Shown: positions 24,751 through 32,364 of the stretch, piece after piece
Numbering within the stretch: the stretch's first letter is position 1
How the letters are laid out: every line of letters begins with the position of its first letter
Assembly: GCF_020880815.1 (NCBI RefSeq)
Contig: NZ_JAJITD010000004.1
Coordinates: forward strand, 310,001 to 374,000
Length of the DNA: 64,000 nucleotides
Source of the DNA: Paraburkholderia sejongensis
GTDB taxonomy: Bacteria; Pseudomonadota; Gammaproteobacteria; Burkholderiales; Burkholderiaceae
Direction of reading: 5' to 3'
Program-made: the position numbers and the translations under genes
Notes under the pieces: generated by a model
What the model was told of the DNA's origin: nothing
The model's database searches: none
What the model saw: only the letters and a program-made list of their open reading frames with translations

Positions 24751-25695
24751 ATGACCCCCACCCGCAACCGGCTCGACGAACATCGCTGGCACTGGCAGCA
24801 CGGGCCGATCGATCTGATCGTCGGCGCGAATGGCGAGCCGCGCGCGTTGCGAGCTGCGTATGAGGCAGCGTGGGAGCGCTTCGGTAGCGTGTTGCAGGAG
24901 CTGGTCGGCGAATTGAAGTTGCTTCGGCAGCCAGTGCAGGCCGCTGCCGCGTTGCACGACTGTCCGCTGCAAGGGCCGGTCGCGCGGCGGATGTGGCACG
25001 CGTGTTATCCGCATCGCGCGCGCTTTATCACGCCGATGGCGGCGGTCGCGGGCAGCGTCGCCGATGAACTGATCGGCGCATTCGCGCGCACCGGCATCGA
25101 GCGTGCGTTCATCAACAACGGCGGCGATATCGCGCTGTATCTGAGCGAAGGGCAGCGCTACAAGGTCGGCGTATTCGCTGACCTCGCCCAATACTCGCCG
25201 GGTTCGCGTTTCGCGCAAGACGCGGCGCTCGACGCGCAACTGACGCTCGCCGCAAGCCAACCAGTTCGCGGCATCGCGACGAGCGGCTGGCGCGGCCGCA
25301 GTTTCAGCCTCGGCATCGCCGACAGCGTGACCGTGCTCGCGCGCGATGCCGCGAGCGCCGACGCCGCCGCGACGATGATCGCGAACGCGGTCGATCTCGA
25401 ACATGCGGGGATCGTGCGGCGGCCGGCTTCGTCGCTGAAAGACGATAGCGATCTTGGCGATCGACTGGTGACCGTCGACGTGCCCGCGCTGCCACTGCCG
25501 CTGATCGATTTCGCGCTGGCACGCGGCGTCGAGCAAGCGCGACGGCTGCGCGAGCAAGGTTTGATCGAAGGCGCGGCGCTGTTTCTGCAAGGACAGGTGC
25601 GCGTGACCGGCATCGACAAAAACGAGGCGCGGCCCGACACGACGCGCGCTTCACTGACAACGGAGGCTCCGTGTTCGAAATACGCCGCGTGCTGA
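24751..25695 (+). CDS. UPF0280 family, ApbE-like flavin-transferase relative
   Basis: 314 aa, no signal peptide. FINNGGDIALYL (about 120-131) and GIATSGWRGRSFSLGIADSV followed by an ADAAATM segment correspond to the VNLGGDI, TSG and ADALAT patterns of ApbE (FAD:protein FMN transferase), though the ApbE His-Ile-Asp-Pro segment is not recognisable. UPF0280 proteins are uncharacterised as far as I know. Placed 42 bp after hnr and overlapping the next gene by 25 bp. Inference: it attaches or inserts the flavin of the reductase. The alternative is a role in handling a ring-opened intermediate. Confidence 0.75.
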   Translation: MTPTRNRLDEHRWHWQHGPIDLIVGANGEPRALRAAYEAAWERFGSVLQELVGELKLLRQPVQAAAALHDCPLQGPVARRMWHACYPHRARFITPMAAVAGSVADELIGAFARTGIERAFINNGGDIALYLSEGQRYKVGVFADLAQYSPGSRFAQDAALDAQLTLAASQPVRGIATSGWRGRSFSLGIADSVTVLARDAASADAAATMIANAVDLEHAGIVRRPASSLKDDSDLGDRLVTVDVPALPLPLIDFALARGVEQARRLREQGLIEGAALFLQGQVRVTGIDKNEARPDTTRASLTTEAPCSKYAAC

Positions 25696-26261
25696 CGCAC
25701 GTCGAAGACATCTTCCACGAGTTCGGGCCCGCGCCCGCGCAGCCGCTGCGGCGCGGCGCGATCGCCGCGGTGATGACCAATCCGTTCGCCGGCCGCTACG
25801 AAGCGGAGATAGCGCCCGCGATGGAGGCGCTGAAGCCGATCGGCTTCGACATGGCGCAGCGGCTGCTGAGCGCCATGGCGGTCCCGCATGCGTCGATCGA
25901 AAGTTATGGCAAGGGCGCGATCGTCGGCGCGCGCGGCGAGCTCGAACATGGCGCGCTGTGGCATGTGCCCGGCGGCTATGCGATGCGCGAGCTGCTGGAA
26001 AAGCATGGCGTGCCGACCAACGCGATCGTGCCGTCGACGAAAAAAGTGGGCGCTCCGTCCACCGCGCTCGACGTGCCGCTCACGCATGTGAACGCGAGCT
26101 ACGTGCGCAGCCATTTCGATGCGCTCGAAGTGCGCGTGCCGGGCGCGCCGGCGGCCGACGAAATCGTCTATATCCTCGTGATGAGCACCGGACAGCGCGT
26201 GCATGCGCGGGTCGGCGGCCTCGCGAAAGAGGCGATCGCCGGCAAGGACGGGTTGCGCTGA
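25671..26261 (+). CDS. DUF1185 (AA_synth) family protein, copy 1
   Basis: 196 aa. Starts at GTG 25671 with GGAGG 4 nt upstream; this overlaps the preceding gene by 25 bp. Family segments: MTNPFAGRYEAEIAPAMEAL, SYGKGAIVGARGELEHGALW, VPSTKKVGAPSTALDVPLTH, SHFDALEVRVPGAP. Structures of this family show a chorismate-mutase-like fold and a role in amino acid metabolism was proposed, but no reaction is known to me. Paralogue of the next gene; the pair lies between hnr/UPF0280 and the transporter, so a step in heteroaromatic breakdown is likely. Confidence 0.8.
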   Translation: MFEIRRVLTHVEDIFHEFGPAPAQPLRRGAIAAVMTNPFAGRYEAEIAPAMEALKPIGFDMAQRLLSAMAVPHASIESYGKGAIVGARGELEHGALWHVPGGYAMRELLEKHGVPTNAIVPSTKKVGAPSTALDVPLTHVNASYVRSHFDALEVRVPGAPAADEIVYILVMSTGQRVHARVGGLAKEAIAGKDGLR

Positions 26262-26319
26262 AAGCCACCCGGCGCAACAGCAAAGCACAGCAGCACAACA
26301 TCGAACTCGGAGAGCGCAA

Positions 26320-26904
26320 ATGGCAATCAGGCTTCGCAAGCTGGTCGTACAGGTCGACGAAACGCGTATCGAAATGGGCCAGCCGATCGAGCCGCCCGCG
26401 CGCCGCGCGGTGGCGATCGCGGTGATCGAGAATCCGTATGCGGGCCGCTACGAAGCGAAGCTCGACGCGCTGATCGAAGCGGGCGAGGAGTTGGGCGCGC
26501 TGCTCGGCAAACGCTGCGTCGAAGCGCTCGGCATCGCGCCGGGCAACGCGCAAAGCTACGGCAAGGCCGCGATCGTCGGCGAGGCCGGCGAACTCGAACA
26601 CGCGGCCGCGATCCTGCATCCGAAGCTCGGCGCGCCGCTGCGCGCGGCGGTCGAAAAGGGCGCGGCGCTGGTGCCGTCGGCGAAGAAGATGGGCACGCTC
26701 GGCACCGCGATCGACGTGCCGCTCGGCCACAAGGACGCCGCGTTCGTGCGCAGCCATTTCGACGCGATCGAAGCGCGCGTCGCCGATGCGCCGCGCGCCA
26801 ACGAAATCGTCGTCGCGGTCGCGGTGACCGCGTCGGGCCGGCCGCTGCCGCGCATCGGCGGCCTGCAGGTCGGCGAGATCAAGGGCGAGGACGGTTTGCG
26901 GTAA
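26320..26904 (+). CDS. DUF1185 (AA_synth) family protein, copy 2
   Basis: 194 aa from ATG 26320 (GGAGAG 6-11 nt before). It shares with copy 1 the blocks NPYAGRYEAK, SYGKAAIVGEAGELEHAAA, VPSAKKMGTLGTAIDVPLGH, VRSHFDAIEARV and GGLQVGEIKGEDGLR. Clearly a paralogue but well diverged, so the two may form a heteromer or act on successive compounds. An Arg in copy 1 (MRELLEKHG) and here (LRAAVEKGA) precedes the second block in both. Function unknown. A 183-bp gap follows before the transporter genes. Confidence 0.8.
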   Translation: MAIRLRKLVVQVDETRIEMGQPIEPPARRAVAIAVIENPYAGRYEAKLDALIEAGEELGALLGKRCVEALGIAPGNAQSYGKAAIVGEAGELEHAAAILHPKLGAPLRAAVEKGAALVPSAKKMGTLGTAIDVPLGHKDAAFVRSHFDAIEARVADAPRANEIVVAVAVTASGRPLPRIGGLQVGEIKGEDGLR

Positions 26905-27087
26905 AGCGGGCCGGCGTTTTTTGCAGTGCTTTTTGCAGCGCTTGTTGCCCGGGATGTTTCGCTGGTAGTGTCCTGCCCTTGACGCGGGCGCGCACGGCGC
27001 CGCCCGCGCCGCAACGCCTGCCGGACGGGCCGAAATGCGTGTTACGCGGGGTACACGCGCCGCCCTGGCAAGCCGCCGAGGATCACG

Positions 27088-29040
27088 ATGCTTTCGAATC
27101 TGCTGGTACAACTGGTCAATGGACTCGCCGACGCGTCGACGCTATTTCTGGTCGCCGCCGGTCTGTCGTTGATCTTCGGCGTCACGCGCATCGTCAACTT
27201 CGCGCACGGCTCGTTCTATATGTTCGGGATCTACATCGCGTACAGCATCGCGAGCCGCTATGGCCAGACCACGGCCGGCTTCTGGCTGTCGGTGCTGGCC
27301 GCCGCGCTGGCGGTCGCGGTGCTCGGCGCGCTGGTCGAGATCGTCGTGCTGCGCCGAATCTATCAGGCACCCGAACTATTTCATCTGCTCGCCACCTTCG
27401 CGCTGGTGCTGATCTTTCGCGATGCCGCGCTATGGCTATGGGGCCCCGACGATCTGTTCGGCCCGCGCGCGCCGCATCTGGCCGGCGCGGTTCAATTCCT
27501 TGGCCATCCGTTGCCTACTTACGATATCGCGCTGATCGTGATCGGCCCGCTGGTGCTACTGCTGTTGTGGTACGCGCTGACGCGCACCCGCTGGGGCACG
27601 CTGGTGCGCGCGGCGACCCAGGATCGCGAGATGCTCGGCGCGCTAGGCATCAATCAGGCGTGGCTGTTTACCGGGGTGTTTTTCGTCGGCGCGTTTCTCG
27701 CCGGGCTCGGCGGCGCGTTGCAGGGGCCGCGGATGTCCGCGAATCTGTCGCTCGATCTGGAGACGATCGGCAATGCGTTCGTCGTCGTCGTGGTCGGCGG
27801 GATGGGCTCGATTCCGGGCGCGTTCGTCGCGGCGCTGCTGATCGCCGAGATCAAGGCGCTGTGTATCGGCATCGGGCACGTGACGATCTTCGGCATCGGC
27901 CTGTCGCTGAGCCGCTTTACGCTGGTCGCCGAATTCGTCGTGATGGCGATCGTGCTGGTGGTGCGGCCGTGGGGGCTGCTCGGCCGCGCGAGCGCCGCGG
28001 TGCGCGCGATGGGCGCGCCGGAAGCGCCGTTGCGGCCCGCGGGCAAGCGGCTCAAATGGCTCGCGGCGTTCGTGCTGCTGGTGCTGTTGCTCGCGCCGCT
28101 CGCGGCCAACGCGTTCCCGTATATGCCGGTGCTGCTGGTCGAAATCCTGATCGCGGTGCTGTTCGCGGCGAGCCTGCATTTCATCATGGGTCCGGGCGGG
28201 ATGCATTCGTTCGGTCATGCCGCTTACTTCGGGCTCGGCGCATACGGCGCGGCGCTGTTCCTCAAGGTGCTGAATCTGCCGATGGAAGCGGCGCTCGTGC
28301 TCGGTCCGTTGCTCGCGGTGCTCGGCGCGCTGGTGTTCGGCTGGTTCTGCGTGCGGCTGTCGGGTGTCTATCTGGCGATGCTGACGCTCGCGTTCGCGCA
28401 GATCGTCTGGTCGGTCGTATTCCAGTGGGACGACGTGACCGGCGGCAGCAATGGCGTGCTTGGCTTATGGCCGGCGAACTGGCTGTCGTCGCCGGTCGCG
28501 TTCTATTACCTGACGCTCGTGTGCGCGGTGCTCGGCGTGTGGCTGCTGCGCCGCATGCTGTTTTCGCCGCTCGGCTACGCAATGCGGGCGGCGCGCGATT
28601 CGACATTGCGCGCCGAAGCGATCGGCATCGACGTGAAACGCGTGCAGTGGGCGTCGTTCGTGATCGCGGCAGTGTTCTGCGGACTCGCCGGTTCGTTGTA
28701 CGCGTTCTCGAAAGGCAATATCTCGCCGGAAGTGATCAGCGTCAGCCGCTCGGTCGACGGTCTCGTGATGGTGCTGCTCGGCGGCATCCAGACGCTGAGC
28801 GGACCGATCGTCGGCGCGGCGGTGTTCACGTGGTTGCAGGATACGGTCGCGCGGCAGACCGACTACTGGCAGGCGCTGCTCGGCTTCGCGATCCTGCTGC
28901 TGGTGATTGCGTTTCCGCAGGGCATCGTCGGCTTTATTCGCGAGCGCTTCGGCGACGCGAACGCCGATCAGGCCGATAAAACCAACGGGGGCGCCGCGTC
29001 GCCGTCGCAACCGGCCGGCGCGGTCAAGGAGGGGCTATGA
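27088..29040 (+). CDS. ABC permease, LivH-LivM fusion (HAAT family)
   Basis: 650 aa, both permeases of a branched-chain-amino-acid-type importer in one chain. Residues 1-300 are LivH-like (SLIFGVTRIVNFAHGSFYMF near 30, GALQGPRMSANLSLD near 210); residues 330-630 are LivM-like (MGPGGMHSFGHAAYFGLGAY near 365, FCGLAGSLYAFSKGNISPE near 530). About 17 hydrophobic segments. Overlaps the ATPase gene by ATGA. Most organisms keep LivH and LivM as separate genes. Substrate is likely the ring compound of this cluster (nicotinate). Confidence 0.88.
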   Translation: MLSNLLVQLVNGLADASTLFLVAAGLSLIFGVTRIVNFAHGSFYMFGIYIAYSIASRYGQTTAGFWLSVLAAALAVAVLGALVEIVVLRRIYQAPELFHLLATFALVLIFRDAALWLWGPDDLFGPRAPHLAGAVQFLGHPLPTYDIALIVIGPLVLLLLWYALTRTRWGTLVRAATQDREMLGALGINQAWLFTGVFFVGAFLAGLGGALQGPRMSANLSLDLETIGNAFVVVVVGGMGSIPGAFVAALLIAEIKALCIGIGHVTIFGIGLSLSRFTLVAEFVVMAIVLVVRPWGLLGRASAAVRAMGAPEAPLRPAGKRLKWLAAFVLLVLLLAPLAANAFPYMPVLLVEILIAVLFAASLHFIMGPGGMHSFGHAAYFGLGAYGAALFLKVLNLPMEAALVLGPLLAVLGALVFGWFCVRLSGVYLAMLTLAFAQIVWSVVFQWDDVTGGSNGVLGLWPANWLSSPVAFYYLTLVCAVLGVWLLRRMLFSPLGYAMRAARDSTLRAEAIGIDVKRVQWASFVIAAVFCGLAGSLYAFSKGNISPEVISVSRSVDGLVMVLLGGIQTLSGPIVGAAVFTWLQDTVARQTDYWQALLGFAILLLVIAFPQGIVGFIRERFGDANADQADKTNGGAASPSQPAGAVKEGL

Positions 29041-29876
29041 GCCTGCTGCGCGTGAGCGGTCTGTCGCGATCGTTCGGAGGACTGAAGGCGGTCGACGACG
29101 TTTCGTTCGATCTCGAAGCCGGTCAATTGCTGGCCTTGCTGGGCCCGAACGGCGCCGGCAAGTCCACCTGTTTCAACATGGTCAATGGGCAGTTGCAGCC
29201 GTCGTCGGGTTCGATCCGGCTCGACGGTCATGAGCTGGTCGGAATGCGGCCGCGCGAGATCTGGCGGCGTGGCGTCGGCCGCACGTTCCAGATCGCCGCG
29301 ACCTTCAACTCGATGACGGTGCTCGAAAACGTGCAGATGGCGCTGGTGTCGCGCGAGAAAAAGACCTTCGGGCTTTGGAAACCGGCCGGCTCGCGTTACA
29401 CGGACGAAGCCTACGCGCTGCTCGAACAGGTCGGGATGGGCGCGCACGCGAACCGCGCGTGCGGGGTGCTCGCCTATGGCGACGTGAAGCGCGTCGAACT
29501 GGCAATTGCGCTCGCGAACCGGCCGAAATTACTGCTGATGGATGAACCGACCGCCGGCATGGCGCCGAAGGAGCGCAACGAATTGATGGGGTTGACCAAA
29601 CGTCTGGTGACCGAGCACAAGATCGGCGTGCTGTTTACCGAACACAGCATGGACGTGGTGTTCGCCTACGCGGACCGGATGATCGTGCTCGCGCGCGGCA
29701 AGCTGATCGCCGAGGGCGACGCGGACACGATCCGCAACGACGCGCGCGTGCAGGAAGTCTATTTCGGCACCGGCAAGACGTTCAAGCCGCATGCGCCGCT
29801 GCACGATACGGCGGACCGCGCGCAAGTCCCGTCGCAAGATGCGTCGCAAGATGCGGCCCGACGGAGCGTGCAATGA
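29037..29876 (+). CDS. ABC ATP-binding protein, LivG type
   Basis: 279 aa. Walker A GPNGAGKST near residue 38, signature region LAYGDVKRVELAIALA (divergent from LSGGQ, as is normal for LivG), Walker B LLLMDEPTAGM. The C-terminal tail of about 30 residues includes a duplicated 12-bp stretch (CGTCGCAAGATG twice) coding SQDASQDA. ATGA overlap at both ends couples it to permease and LivF. Confidence 0.9.
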   Translation: MSLLRVSGLSRSFGGLKAVDDVSFDLEAGQLLALLGPNGAGKSTCFNMVNGQLQPSSGSIRLDGHELVGMRPREIWRRGVGRTFQIAATFNSMTVLENVQMALVSREKKTFGLWKPAGSRYTDEAYALLEQVGMGAHANRACGVLAYGDVKRVELAIALANRPKLLLMDEPTAGMAPKERNELMGLTKRLVTEHKIGVLFTEHSMDVVFAYADRMIVLARGKLIAEGDADTIRNDARVQEVYFGTGKTFKPHAPLHDTADRAQVPSQDASQDAARRSVQ

Positions 29877-30586
29877 GCGAGCCGATGCTGAAAGTCTCCG
29901 GCCTCAACGCGTTCTACGGCCGCGCGCATATCCTGTTCGACGTCGGCCTCGAAGTCGGCCGCGGCGAGGTGGTCGCGCTGATGGGCCGCAACGGCGCCGG
30001 CAAATCGACCACGATGAAAGCGCTGATGGGCCTGCTGCCGCGCCGCCACGGCGAGGTTACGTTTCGCGGCCAGAGCATCGGCGCGCTGGCGCCGTACAAG
30101 ATCGCGCGGATGGGGATCGGCTTCGTGCCCGAAGACCGCCGCGTATTCGCCGATCTGACGGTGATGGAGAACCTCGACACCGGCCGTCAGCCGCCGCGCG
30201 AAGGCGCGCCGCAATGGACCCCGGAAAAACTGTTTCGCCTGTTTCCAAATCTCGGCGAAATGCCCAGGCGCCCCGGCGGCCAGATGAGCGGCGGCGAGCA
30301 GCAGATGCTGACCGTGTCGCGCACGCTGATGGGCAATCCGTATCTGGTGCTGCTCGATGAACCGTCCGAAGGCGTCGCGCCGGTGATCGTCGAGCAGATG
30401 GCGAACATGATTCTCGAACTGAAGCGCGAAGGGCTGTCCATTCTGTTGTCCGAACAGAATCTGCACTTCGCCGAGCTGGTCAGCGACCGCGCGTATGTGC
30501 TCGAAAAAGGGCAGATCCGTTTCAGCGGCACGATCGGCGAACTGGCGCGGAACGAAACAGTGAGGCGCGCTTATCTGAGCGTGTAA
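29873..30586 (+). CDS. ABC ATP-binding protein, LivF type
   Basis: 237 aa. Walker A GRNGAGKST near 41, signature MSGGEQQML, Walker B LVLLDEPSEGVAP, then SEQNLHF with the H-loop position. The C-terminus is of normal length. Forms a heterodimer with the LivG-type subunit on the fused permease. 37 bp before the enamidase gene. Confidence 0.9.
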   Translation: MSEPMLKVSGLNAFYGRAHILFDVGLEVGRGEVVALMGRNGAGKSTTMKALMGLLPRRHGEVTFRGQSIGALAPYKIARMGIGFVPEDRRVFADLTVMENLDTGRQPPREGAPQWTPEKLFRLFPNLGEMPRRPGGQMSGGEQQMLTVSRTLMGNPYLVLLDEPSEGVAPVIVEQMANMILELKREGLSILLSEQNLHFAELVSDRAYVLEKGQIRFSGTIGELARNETVRRAYLSV

Positions 30587-30623
30587 ATCCATCCGGTAGT
30601 TGTCGTGGCGAAAGGAGAGGCAG

Positions 30624-31823
30624 ATGGCGGCAGAGACGTTGACAGGCTTGTCGGGCAAGGTCGCGGTAACCAACATCGGGCTGCTGTTGTCGGGCGATAT
30701 CGACCGGCCGATTCTGGACGCGGACACGCTGGTGATCGACGACGGCGTGATCGTCGCGGTCGGCAAGGAGAAGGACTGCGATCTCGAAGGCGCGCGCACC
30801 ACCGTCGATTGCAAACGCACGACGGTCGCGCCGGGGCTGATCGATTCGCACGTGCATCCGGTGTTCGGCGACTGGACCCCGCGCCAGAATCAGCTCGGCT
30901 GGATCGAATCGAATCTGAACGGCGGCGTGACGACGATGATCTCGGCCGGCGAAGTGCATTTGCCTGGTCGTCCGAAAGACGTGCTCGGCGTGAAGGCACT
31001 CGCGATTACCGCGCAGCGTTCGTTCGACGGGATGCGCGCGGCCGGGGTCGGCGGCGGCGTGAAGGTGCTGGCCGGCGCGCCGGTAATCGAAAAAGGGATG
31101 GTCGAGCAGGACTTCAAGGAGCTGTCGGAAGCGGGCGTGAAGCTGCTCGGCGAAGTCGGTCTCGGCAGCGTGAAGGGCGGCGAGGAAGCGCAGCAGATGG
31201 TCGCGTGGGCGCGCAAGTATGGGATTCAAAGCACCATTCATACGGGCGGCCCGTCGATTCCGGGCTCCGGTCTGATCGATCGCGACGTCGTGCTCGCAGC
31301 GGATGCCGACGTGATCGGCCACGTCAACGGCGGTCATACGTCGCTGTCGTACCGGCATGTTTGCGACCTATGCGAGCAGTCCACTCGCGCGCTCGAAATC
31401 GTCCACAACGGCAACGAGCGGATCGCGCTGCTGACCGCGCGTCATGCGATCGAACTGAAGTGTCCGCACCGGATCATTCTCGGCACCGATAGTCCGGCCG
31501 GCTCCGGCGTGCAGCCGCTCGGCATTTTGCGGATGATCGCGCTGATCGCGAGCCTCGCCGACGTGCCCGCCGAAATCGCCTTCTGCTTCGCGACCGGCAA
31601 TACCGCGCGCCAGCGCAATCTGCGCCAGGGGCTCATTGAAGTGGGCCGGCCGGCCGACCTCGTATTTATGGACCGCGCGCAGCACACGGCCGCCGATACG
31701 CTGCTCGAAAGCGTGCAGCTCGGCGATATTCCGGGCGTCGGGATGGTAATGATCGATGGCCACATCCGCTGCCGGCGCAGCCGCAATACGCCGCCGGCGA
31801 CCGAAGTGCCGGTGGTGCTGTGA
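30624..31823 (+). CDS. ena: Enamidase (amidohydrolase superfamily)
   Basis: 399 aa. Binuclear metal site residues of the amidohydrolase fold: H76 and H78 (DSHVHP), E177 (LGEVGLGSVK), H206 (TIHTGGPSIPG), H233 (IGHVNGGH), D289 (LGTDSP). Segments GGVTTMISAG, LPGRPKD, VKALAIT and SRNTPPA closely follow the Eubacterium barkeri enamidase as I remember it, which opens 1,4,5,6-tetrahydro-6-oxonicotinate to 2-formylglutarate and ammonia. Start ATG 30624 after AAAGGAGAGG. Lies between the ATPases and nicAB. A different cyclic amide or enamide substrate remains possible. Confidence 0.82.
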   Translation: MAAETLTGLSGKVAVTNIGLLLSGDIDRPILDADTLVIDDGVIVAVGKEKDCDLEGARTTVDCKRTTVAPGLIDSHVHPVFGDWTPRQNQLGWIESNLNGGVTTMISAGEVHLPGRPKDVLGVKALAITAQRSFDGMRAAGVGGGVKVLAGAPVIEKGMVEQDFKELSEAGVKLLGEVGLGSVKGGEEAQQMVAWARKYGIQSTIHTGGPSIPGSGLIDRDVVLAADADVIGHVNGGHTSLSYRHVCDLCEQSTRALEIVHNGNERIALLTARHAIELKCPHRIILGTDSPAGSGVQPLGILRMIALIASLADVPAEIAFCFATGNTARQRNLRQGLIEVGRPADLVFMDRAQHTAADTLLESVQLGDIPGVGMVMIDGHIRCRRSRNTPPATEVPVVL

Positions 31824-31848
31824 ACGCGGCACGTCACGCGACGCGCTC

Positions 31849-32364
31849 ATGATGAACCGCCCCGCGCAACTGGTGCTGAACGTGAACGGCGCGACGCACG
31901 TGGTCGAAGCGTCGGCGCGCACGCCGCTGCTGTACCTGCTGCGCAACGACCTCGCGCTGAACGGCCCGAAGTTCGGTTGCGGCCTGGGCGAATGCGGCGC
32001 CTGTACGGTGCTGCTCGACGGCGTGCCGACGCGCGCCTGCGTGACCACCGCCGAAGTCGCGCTCGGCCACGAGATCACCACGCTCGAAGGGCTCGGAACG
32101 CGTAGCGCGCTGCATCCCGTGCAGCAGGCGTTTATCGACGAACAGGCCGCGCAATGCGGTTACTGCCTGAACGGCATGATCATGACGGCGACCGCTTTGC
32201 TACGACGCGATCCGCATCCGGAGCTGGCGACGATCCAGCGCGAACTGTCGCGCAATCTTTGCCGCTGCGGTACCCATGTCGAGATCGTGCGCGCGGTGCG
32301 GCGCGCGGCCGAATTACTGGCCTTGCAAGCCGGCGCCGACGCGCACGACGGAGCGCGCGGATGA
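31849..32364 (+). CDS. nicA: Nicotinate dehydrogenase iron-sulfur subunit
   Basis: 171 aa, small subunit of a molybdenum hydroxylase with two [2Fe-2S] clusters: plant-ferredoxin type C44, C49, C52, C64 (FGCGLGECGACTVLLDG ... C) and the alpha-helical type C103, C106, C138, C140 (CGYC ... CRC). Two adjacent ATG codons at 31849 and 31852. It overlaps nicB by ATGA, the gene arrangement of NicAB. Electrons go from the Mo site in NicB through these clusters to the haems of NicB. Confidence 0.88.
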   Translation: MMNRPAQLVLNVNGATHVVEASARTPLLYLLRNDLALNGPKFGCGLGECGACTVLLDGVPTRACVTTAEVALGHEITTLEGLGTRSALHPVQQAFIDEQAAQCGYCLNGMIMTATALLRRDPHPELATIQRELSRNLCRCGTHVEIVRAVRRAAELLALQAGADAHDGARG

